Source of the DNA: Devosia sp. 67-54
GTDB taxonomy: Bacteria > Pseudomonadota > Alphaproteobacteria > Rhizobiales > Devosiaceae
NCBI RefSeq assembly: GCF_001899075.1
Contig: NZ_MKVA01000006.1
Location: 62,001-126,000 of the forward strand
Direction: 5' to 3'
Length of the DNA: 64,000 bases
The notes below the pieces were generated by a model, which saw only the letters and a list, made by a program, of their open reading frames with translations, ran no database searches and was not told the DNA's origin. How positions within the stretch are numbered: position 1 is the stretch's first letter; each line of letters opens with the position of its first letter. Position numbers and translations under genes: made by a program. Positions 56,968 to 64,000 of this stretch are shown here, one piece after another.

Positions 56968-57008
56968 GAGGCAAATATGCGCTCGCATTCGCCCCTATGC
57001 AAGCAGCG

Positions 57009-57560
57009 CTACCGCCTCTTCTTCTCGATCTGGTGGTAGGCCCGGCGGGAGTGGAAGTCGCAATAGGGCTTACCCTCTTCCGAGTGCTGGCCGCAGAAGT
57101 AGAAATCCGGCGTCAGCGGATCGCCGATCGGCCATTTGCAGGTGTGCTCGTTGAGCTGCAGCAGGCTGAGGCGCTGGTCCTCGGGGATGTAGAGCTCCTG
57201 CACCTGTGGCGCGACATAAGCCTCGACCTCGAGATCGGTGTCGATCTTGAGCGCCGTGGCGCCATGCATCGGGGCGGCCGGCATGCTGCGCGACTTCATC
57301 ATGCTGGCGATGCCCGAGCTTGGGCGGCCGGCGCCGCTGCTGGTCGACACGCGCCGGATACCGGGTGCGCGCGGCGCCGTACGGGCGCGCGGCGTCGAGC
57401 TCGCGGGCTTGGCGCGGCCGGTCAGCTTCAGCCGATGGACCTTGCCGATCACCGCATTGCGGGTAACCCCCTCGCCGAGCACGCCGGCGATCTGGCTGGC
57501 ACTCAATCCTTCCAGCCAAAGCTTCTTCAGCAGCTCGACGCGCTCTTCGGTCCAGCCCAT
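57009..57560 (-). CDS. gcrA: GcrA family cell cycle regulator
   Basis: MGWTEERVELLKKLWLEGLSASQIAGVLGEGVTRNAVIGKVHRLKLTGR; C-terminal CKWPIGDP...FYFCG. Confidence 0.96.
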   Translation of the reverse strand: MGWTEERVELLKKLWLEGLSASQIAGVLGEGVTRNAVIGKVHRLKLTGRAKPASSTPRARTAPRAPGIRRVSTSSGAGRPSSGIASMMKSRSMPAAPMHGATALKIDTDLEVEAYVAPQVQELYIPEDQRLSLLQLNEHTCKWPIGDPLTPDFYFCGQHSEEGKPYCDFHSRRAYHQIEKKRR

Positions 57561-57854
57561 AGATTCCATAGCTCCTACCGCCTTCTAGACGGACTCCCTC
57601 GCCGTGCCGTTGCGGGAGGTGCAATCGGCCGAAACTCTACTCATCGTAGGTCGGAAGGGTCCGCCACACGAGATATCGTGCCCCAACGCCCGGATACTAC
57701 ACGGCCCGCGAATCCGGGATCAAGAGTCCCTCCCAGTTTTCACCGGGGAAAACCCGGCCGCATGAGCGCTGTTCCCAGCCCTGAGTCAAATCAGGCACTT
57801 GGGCCTCCGAACGTTGACTTTAGAGGGGGTGGAAGGCATATCTCGATGGCTCCG

Positions 57855-57888
57855 ACGCGCTCCGAATGGCAGCGCGTTTTTGGTTTTT
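57855..57888 (+). terminator. Terminator-like hairpin in argD leader (possible attenuator)
   Basis: ACGCGCT (57855-57861) / AGCGCGT (57871-57877) followed by TTTTGGTTTTT; preceded by TTGACT-N17-CATATC. Confidence 0.65.
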
Positions 57889-57935
57889 GTGGGGCATTTG
57901 CAACACCACGTCACTCAGACCCAAAGGGAAAGACC

Positions 57936-59141
57936 ATGTCCGCGCTGTACGGGACCTATGCCAGATCGCCACTCGCTTTCGAGCGGGGCGAGGGCGTGCG
58001 CCTGATCAGCCAGGATGGCACCCGATATCTCGATTTTCACGCCGGCATCGCGGTGAACGCGCTCGGCTACGCCGACCCGCATCTGGTCGAGACCATGAAG
58101 GAGGCCGCCGACAAGGTCTGGCATACCTCCAACGTCTTCACCATTCCCGAGCAGGAACGGCTGGGCCAGCGGCTGGTCGACCATACCTTCGCCGACAGCG
58201 TGTTCTTCACCAACTCAGGCGCCGAGGCGCTCGAATGTGCCATCAAGACCGCGCGGCACTATTTCTGGGCCAAGGGCGAGGCCGAACGCTACGAGATCAT
58301 CGCCTTCACCGGCTCGTTCCATGGCCGCACGCTGGGCACCATCGCCGCCGCGGGCAACCCGCATTACGTCGAAGGCTTCGGCCCGCCGCTCGCGGGCTTC
58401 AAGCATGTGAAGCCCGGCGACCTGTCGCTGGTCGAGGCTGCGATCACCCCCAACACCTGCGGCATCCTGATCGAGCCGGTGCAGGGCGAGGGCGGCGTCA
58501 CCGCCATGAGCGCCGAATTCATGCGCGGCCTGCGCACGCTCTGCGACAAGCACGGCATGCTGCTGATCCTCGACGAGGTGCAGTGCGGCTACGGCCGGAC
58601 CGGCAAGTTCTTCGCCCATGAATGGGCCGGCATCGAGCCTGACATCATGGCGGTGGCCAAGGGCATCGGCGGCGGCTTTCCGCTCGGCGCCTGCCTCGCC
58701 AAGGGCGACGTCGCCAAGTCCATGGTTCCGGGCACGCACGGTTCGACCTATGGCGGCAACCCACTCGCCTGCACCATCGGCAACGCCGTGCTCGACCGCA
58801 TCATGGAGCCCGGCTTCATCGAGCGCGTGAACCAGATGGGCCAGAAGCTCCATTGGCACCTGCAGCAATTGCAGCAGCGCTATCCGAACTACGTGCTCGA
58901 GCTGCGCGGCAAGGGCTTGCTGGCCGGCATCAAGCTGCCGGACACGCTCGTCGTGCGCGATTTCGTGGCGCGGCTGCGCGACGACCAGCAATTGCTGACG
59001 CAGGGTGCCGGCGACAACGTGCTGCGCCTGCTGCCGCCGCTGGTGATCACCGAGGCCGACATCAAGGAGGCGGTCGACAAGATCGGCGCCGCCTTCGCGG
59101 CGATCGACGCCGAAGCCGCCAATGCGCATGTGACCGCGTAA
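57936..59141 (+). CDS. argD: Acetylornithine aminotransferase
   Basis: [65 protein letters not shown]. Confidence 0.95.
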   Translation: MSALYGTYARSPLAFERGEGVRLISQDGTRYLDFHAGIAVNALGYADPHLVETMKEAADKVWHTSNVFTIPEQERLGQRLVDHTFADSVFFTNSGAEALECAIKTARHYFWAKGEAERYEIIAFTGSFHGRTLGTIAAAGNPHYVEGFGPPLAGFKHVKPGDLSLVEAAITPNTCGILIEPVQGEGGVTAMSAEFMRGLRTLCDKHGMLLILDEVQCGYGRTGKFFAHEWAGIEPDIMAVAKGIGGGFPLGACLAKGDVAKSMVPGTHGSTYGGNPLACTIGNAVLDRIMEPGFIERVNQMGQKLHWHLQQLQQRYPNYVLELRGKGLLAGIKLPDTLVVRDFVARLRDDQQLLTQGAGDNVLRLLPPLVITEADIKEAVDKIGAAFAAIDAEAANAHVTA

Positions 59142-59154
59142 CGGAGCGCCCGCC

Positions 59155-60081
59155 ATGACCACCCCCCCAAGGCACTTCCTCACCCTCGAAGATTTCACCG
59201 AAGACCAGTTGCGCGGCATGCTGGCGGTCGCGACCGAGCTCAAGGCCCGCCTCAAGGCCGGCGAGCGCCCGCGCCTGTTGCCCGACAAGATGCTGGCCAT
59301 GGTGTTCGAGCGCCAGTCGACCCGCACCCGCATCAGCTTCGATGTCGGCATGCGCCAGCTCGGCGGCGAGACGATGTTCCTCTCCGGCAACGACATGCAG
59401 CTTGCCCGCGAGGAGACGCTGGCCGACACCGCGCGGGTGATGAGCCGCTATGTCGACGCCATCATGATCCGCATCCTCGATCATGACGACCTGCTCGATC
59501 TCGCCGGCGCCTCCGCAGTGCCGGTGATCAACGGCCTGACGCGCCGCGCCCATCCGTGCCAGGTGATGGCCGACATCCAGACCTTCGAGGAGCATCGCGG
59601 CTCGATCAAGGGCGCCAAGGTGGCCTGGGTCGGCGACGCCAACAACGTGCTGGCGAGCTGGGTGCACGCCAGCAAGCTGTTCGGCAACACCTTCGCCATC
59701 GCCTGCCCGGACGAATACGGCCCCGACCAGGGCCTGCTCTCCGACATCAAGGAGGCCGGCCCCAACGTTACGCTCGGCGAGGATCCGCTGGCGGCGGTCA
59801 AGGACGCCGACCTCATCATCACCGACACCTGGGTGTCGATGGGCGACACCGACGTCACCGACCGCCGCAAGGTCTTGAAACCCTACCGCGTGGACACCAA
59901 TTTGATCGGCTTGGCCGACAAGGATGCGCTGTTCATGCACTGCCTGCCGGCCCATCGCGGCGACGAAGTGACCGACGAGGTCATAGACGGGCCGCAATCC
60001 GTAGTCTTCGATGAGGCGGAAAACCGCCTCCACGCACAAAAGGCGATCCTGTGCTGGTGCTTCGGGATCGAAACGGTCTGA
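59155..60081 (+). CDS. argF: Ornithine carbamoyltransferase
   Basis: [59 protein letters not shown]. Confidence 0.97.
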   Translation: MTTPPRHFLTLEDFTEDQLRGMLAVATELKARLKAGERPRLLPDKMLAMVFERQSTRTRISFDVGMRQLGGETMFLSGNDMQLAREETLADTARVMSRYVDAIMIRILDHDDLLDLAGASAVPVINGLTRRAHPCQVMADIQTFEEHRGSIKGAKVAWVGDANNVLASWVHASKLFGNTFAIACPDEYGPDQGLLSDIKEAGPNVTLGEDPLAAVKDADLIITDTWVSMGDTDVTDRRKVLKPYRVDTNLIGLADKDALFMHCLPAHRGDEVTDEVIDGPQSVVFDEAENRLHAQKAILCWCFGIETV

Positions 60082-60082
60082 A

Positions 60083-61087
60083 TTGGCAGAATTGCAGCTT
60101 ACCGACTATGGCCTCGATCGCCCGGAATCCGGCGACGACGTGGTCGTGCCCTTCACCCTCGAGCAGCTCGACAGCCGCGGCCGCGTGGTCCGGCTGTCGG
60201 AGTCGCTCGACGCCATCCTGACGCGCCACAACTACCCCGCGCCGGTGGCCCGGCTGCTGGGCGAGGCGGTGGTGCTCGCGGCGCTGATCGGCTCGTCGCT
60301 GAAATTCGAGGGCCGCTTCATCCTGCAGACCCAGACCGATGGGCCGGTGAATCTGATCGTCGTCGATCTCGATGCGCCGGATGGTCTGCGCGGCTATGCC
60401 CGCTTCGATGCCGACGCGGTGCAGAAGGCCATCGAGCTGGGCGAGACCCGGCCGGCGCAACTGCTCGGCAAGGGCCATCTGGCGATGACCGTCGACCAGG
60501 GCGCGCATATGGACCGCTATCAGGGCATCGTCGCGCTCGAGGGCGGTTCGCTCGAGGACGTGGCGCACACCTATTTCCAGCAGTCCGAGCAGGTGCCGAC
60601 GCTGGTGCGGCTCGCCGTGGCCCAGCTCAGCCGGCGCGGCCATCCGCATCCGCATTGGCGTGCCGGTGGCATGCTGGTGCAGTATCTGCCGCCGCATGGC
60701 GAGCGCACCATGCCCGACCTGCCGGGCGATGGCGACTTCTCCAATCTCGAGACCGCCGACAAGGAATTCCGCGAATCCGAGAAATGGGCCGAGACGCGGG
60801 CGCTGTTCTCGACCATCGCCGACGACGAGCTGGCCGATCCCGAAATCAGCGCCGAGCGGCTGCTGTTCCGGCTGTTCCACGAGACCGGCGTGCGGGTGTT
60901 TGAGCCGGTGCCGCTCGAGGAGCGCTGCACCTGTTCGGCCGAGCGCATCGAGGCGATGCTGCGCGATAACTTCACCGCCGAGGAGCGCGCCGACATGGTC
61001 GTTGACGGCGAAATCGAGGTGGTGTGCGAGTTCTGCTCGGCCGACTATCACTTCCGGCCGGCCGAATTCGACGAGACCCAGCACTAG
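60083..61087 (+). CDS. hslO: Hsp33 family molecular chaperone (TTG start likely)
   Basis: Family pattern; C-terminal redox zinc cysteines EERCTCSAERIEAML...EVVCEFCSADYHF. Confidence 0.93.
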   Translation: MAELQLTDYGLDRPESGDDVVVPFTLEQLDSRGRVVRLSESLDAILTRHNYPAPVARLLGEAVVLAALIGSSLKFEGRFILQTQTDGPVNLIVVDLDAPDGLRGYARFDADAVQKAIELGETRPAQLLGKGHLAMTVDQGAHMDRYQGIVALEGGSLEDVAHTYFQQSEQVPTLVRLAVAQLSRRGHPHPHWRAGGMLVQYLPPHGERTMPDLPGDGDFSNLETADKEFRESEKWAETRALFSTIADDELADPEISAERLLFRLFHETGVRVFEPVPLEERCTCSAERIEAMLRDNFTAEERADMVVDGEIEVVCEFCSADYHFRPAEFDETQH

Positions 61088-61140
61088 GGCTCTTATTTGC
61101 GCTCTGTCCGATCGGGCGCGCGCCGATCGTCCAACCGCTC
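61088..61140. repeat. Single inverted-orientation copy of the GGTTGGCCGATCGG repeat family
   Basis: Reverse complement reads GAGCGGTTGGACGATCGGCGCGCGCCCGATCGGACAGAGCGCAAATAAGAGC. Confidence 0.75.
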
Positions 61141-61260
61141 TGGGCCTATGTCCCACGCCCGTCCGATCACATCCCCGCGAGGCGCCGGACCTTACGGTTC
61201 TTTCATTTGTCCAAATCCCGTCCTCCGCTTAGCTTTTGCTGGGCTCGGAGCGGAAAGACC

Positions 61261-62604
61261 TTGGAACAGGAAAAGATCGACGTCACGCGGGCAACGCCCG
61301 TGACCCCCGGCACGAGCGCGCGCGCGACCCGCCGCGGTGCTCCGCTCTGGCTCCAGATCCTGCTGTCGCTGATCGTCATCGTCATCGCCGTCGGGCTCTT
61401 TGCGCTCTACAACCCTATGGCCAATGGCCTGCTGAAGCGCGCCGGCTTGGCGCTGCCGCTGCTCGGCGCGCCGGCCGAGGCTCCGGCGCAGACTGCCGCG
61501 GCGCCCGCCGCGCAAGGGCAGGGCGGGCAGCGCCAGGGACAGGGCGGTGCCGCAGGCGGCCGCCAGGGCGGTGCCGGCGGCTTCGGCGGCGCCAACCGCT
61601 CCGCTATCGTGGTCACGCAGCCGGTCACCTCCGGCGTCATCAACAGCAAGCTCAGCGCCATCGGCGAAAGCAGCGCGCTGCACTGGGTTACCGTGAGCTC
61701 GGCCTCCGGCGGTACGCTGATGAGCGTCGACGTCAAGCCGGGCGATCATGTGCAGGCCGGCGCCAAGCTGGCCACGCTCGATTCCGACACGCAGCAGAAC
61801 GCCCTCGACAAGGCGAGGCTCGCCGCGCAGGACGCCGACGCCTCGCTGGCCCGCGCCAAGACGCTGGCGGCCAGCAATTCGTTGTCGCAGACCCAGCTCG
61901 ACGCGGCCCAGCTGGCCGCCGACAACGCCAGGCTCGCCGTGCAGGCGGCTCAGATCGCTCTCAGCCAGCGCACCATCACCACGCCCGTCGCGGGCACCGT
62001 CGGCCTGATCCAGGTGACGGCAGGCAATCTGATCAATGCCCAGACGGTGATCACCACGGTCGAGGATTCGTCTGAGATCCTGATCAATTTCTGGGTGCCG
62101 GAACGCTATTCCAGCCAGATGACGGTCGGCGCGCCGGTGGATGCCACCTCGGCGGCGCTGCCGGGCAAGACCTTTGCCGGCACCATCAGCGCCGTCGACA
62201 ACAAGATCGATCCCGCGAGCCGGACCCTGCAGGTGCAGGCCACGCTGCCCAATGCCGACGGCACCATCAAATCGGGCATGTCGTTCACCGTCGACATGAC
62301 CTTCCCCGGCCAGACCTTCGCTGCCGTCGATCCGCTGTCGGTGCAGTGGTCGAACAATGGGGCTTATGTCTGGAAAGTGGAGAATGGCAAGGCCGTCAAG
62401 GGCATGGTCGATATCGTGCAGCGCAATTCCGACGGTGTTCTCGTGACTGGCGACGTCAAGCCCGGCGATTCCGTGGTGACGCAGGGCGTGCTGCAGCTCT
62501 CCGACAACATGGCGGTGCGGCTGCTCGACCAGGCGGCGGCAGCCGGTGGCGGCCGTCAGGGGCAGGGCCAGGCGCCGGCCGCCTCGTCGGCCCCCCGGAG
62601 CTGA
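61261..62604 (+). CDS. RND efflux periplasmic adaptor (membrane fusion) protein
   Basis: N-terminal TM, Gln/Gly-rich linker, VTVSSASGGTLMSVDVKPGDHVQAGAKLATLDSDTQQNALDKARL; likely TTG start. Confidence 0.88.
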   Translation: MEQEKIDVTRATPVTPGTSARATRRGAPLWLQILLSLIVIVIAVGLFALYNPMANGLLKRAGLALPLLGAPAEAPAQTAAAPAAQGQGGQRQGQGGAAGGRQGGAGGFGGANRSAIVVTQPVTSGVINSKLSAIGESSALHWVTVSSASGGTLMSVDVKPGDHVQAGAKLATLDSDTQQNALDKARLAAQDADASLARAKTLAASNSLSQTQLDAAQLAADNARLAVQAAQIALSQRTITTPVAGTVGLIQVTAGNLINAQTVITTVEDSSEILINFWVPERYSSQMTVGAPVDATSAALPGKTFAGTISAVDNKIDPASRTLQVQATLPNADGTIKSGMSFTVDMTFPGQTFAAVDPLSVQWSNNGAYVWKVENGKAVKGMVDIVQRNSDGVLVTGDVKPGDSVVTQGVLQLSDNMAVRLLDQAAAAGGGRQGQGQAPAASSAPRS

Positions 62605-62614
62605 TCGGACGCCG

Positions 62615-64000
62615 ATGTCGATCCAGACCCAGAACGCCCAGGGTGCGAGGCTCGCGGGTCTGTTCGTGCGGCGGCCGGTGCTGGCCGTCGTCATCAATGC
62701 GCTGATCGTGGTCGGCGGCCTCGCCGCCTTCCTCGGCGTCGAGGTGCGCGAGCTGCCGCAGGTCGACCAGCCGGTGCTGTCGATCAACACCACGTTCAAC
62801 GGCGCCTCGGCCGACACCGTCGACCGCGAGATCACCGCCACCATCGAGGGCGCGGTCGCCCGGGTGCAGGGCGTCACCGGCATCTCCTCGAGCTCGTCCT
62901 ACGGCCGCAGCCGCGTCACGCTGACCTTTGCCGATGGCACCAACCTCGACAACGCCACTTCCGATGTGCGCGACGCCACCTCGCGCCTGATCAACCGCTT
63001 CCCCGACGGCGTCGATGCGCCGACCATCGTCAAGGCCGATTCCGACGCCACGGCGATCATGCAGCTTTCGGTCACCTCCGACACGCTGAGCCGCGACGAT
63101 CTCACCAACCTCGTCGACAACCAGATCTCCGAGGCGCTCGCCGCCGTGCCCGGCGTCGCCGATCTGCAGATCTATGGCGAGCAGGCCAAGGTCTTCACCA
63201 TCGACGTCGACCAGAGCAAGCTCGCTTCGCTCGGCCTCACCGTGGCCGACATCACCAAGGGCCTGTCGACCATCGCCTTCGACACCGCCGCCGGCACCAT
63301 CAACGGCGCCAACCAGAACATCTCGGTGCGGGCGCTCGCCGACGTGACGACGCCGGCCAGCTTCGAGAACATCATCATCAACGGCAAGACCCGGCTGGGC
63401 GACGTGGCGTCGGTGGTGTTCGGCCCCGCCAATTCCTCGAGCGGCCTGCATTCCGACGGCAAGTCGGGCATCGGCATCGGCATCATCCGCGCGGCGCAAT
63501 CCAACACCGTGCAGATCTCCGAAGGCGTCTACAAGGCGGTCGAGCAGTTGCAGCAGACCCTGCCCAAGGGCGTCTCGATCAAGGTATCGAGCGACGATTC
63601 GATCTTCATCTCCGGCGCCCTGCACGAAGTGGAGCGCTCGCTCGGCCTCGCCGTGGTCATCGTCATCGGCGTCATCTTCCTGTTCCTGATGGATTGGCGC
63701 GCGACGCTGGTTCCCGCCATCTCGATGCCGGTGGCGCTGGTCGGCTCGATCGCCGGCATCTATCTCGCCGGCTTCTCGCTCAACATCCTGACGCTGCTGG
63801 CCATCGTTCTGGCCACCGGCCTCGTGGTCGACGATTCCATCGTCGTGCTCGAAAACATCGTGCGACGACGCAGCCTCGGCGCCGGCCCGCGCGCCGCCGC
63901 CGTGCTGGGCACCCAGGAGGTGTTCTTCGCCGTCATCGCCACCAGCCTGACGCTGGTCGCGGTGTTCGTGCCCATCTCGTTCCTGCCCGGCCAGACCGGC
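62615..64000 (+). CDS. RND efflux transporter permease (truncated by window end)
   Basis: MSIQTQNAQGARLAGLFVRRPVLAVVINALIVVGGLAAFLGVEVRELPQVDQPVLSINTTFNGASADTVDREI...; LATGLVVDDSIVVLENI. Confidence 0.94.
   Translation, partial: MSIQTQNAQGARLAGLFVRRPVLAVVINALIVVGGLAAFLGVEVRELPQVDQPVLSINTTFNGASADTVDREITATIEGAVARVQGVTGISSSSSYGRSRVTLTFADGTNLDNATSDVRDATSRLINRFPDGVDAPTIVKADSDATAIMQLSVTSDTLSRDDLTNLVDNQISEALAAVPGVADLQIYGEQAKVFTIDVDQSKLASLGLTVADITKGLSTIAFDTAAGTINGANQNISVRALADVTTPASFENIIINGKTRLGDVASVVFGPANSSSGLHSDGKSGIGIGIIRAAQSNTVQISEGVYKAVEQLQQTLPKGVSIKVSSDDSIFISGALHEVERSLGLAVVIVIGVIFLFLMDWRATLVPAISMPVALVGSIAGIYLAGFSLNILTLLAIVLATGLVVDDSIVVLENIVRRRSLGAGPRAAAVLGTQEVFFAVIATSLTLVAVFVPISFLPGQTG

Noticed and set aside
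1-64000. tRNA, rRNA, prophage, integrative element or transposase
   Set aside because: No cloverleaf, rRNA core motif, integrase or DDE transposase signature recognised by eye; tRNAscan-SE/cmscan would be needed to exclude tRNAs formally

Overview
High-GC chromosomal window, most likely from an alphaproteobacterium of the Hyphomicrobiales type. That placement is an inference from gcrA, the pho/pst gene order, argD-argF-hslO and GANTC-rich promoters. I support about 60 CDSs. Main blocks: (i) pcaIJF beta-ketoadipate CoA-transferase/thiolase genes; (ii) an arabinose/hemicellulose utilisation locus (GH2, GH51, ArsR-type regulator, GH127, LacI regulator, ABC permeases and binding protein) with two separate sets of operator-like palindromes; (iii) an NHEJ locus (ligD, ku, a BRCT/HTH/TPR fusion, an alpha/beta hydrolase, xth); (iv) an exported protease cluster (trypsin-like S1, V8-like S1, caspase-like C14, membrane protein); (v) N-formylglutamate amidohydrolase / glutamine synthetase-like / ALDH / Fe-ADH genes with a VapC-type toxin-antitoxin module embedded and overlapping the ALDH start; (vi) a GntR(YtrA-like)-ABC operon; (vii) a phosphate block (5'-nucleotidase, ppk2, phoR-pstSCAB-phoU-phoB) with a clear triple Pho box; (viii) a two-gene cassette encoding a TIR/deoxyribosyltransferase-like protein between phoB and gcrA; (ix) argD-argF-hslO and an RND efflux system running off the right edge. 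At least two dispersed palindromic repeat families occupy intergenic space. The best candidates for undescribed biology are the BRCT-HTH-TPR protein next to Ku, the trypsin/V8/caspase cluster, the TIR-like two-gene cassette and the embedded toxin-antitoxin module. No tRNA, rRNA, CRISPR array, integrase or transposase was recognised. No database search was run; all family calls come from reading motifs.
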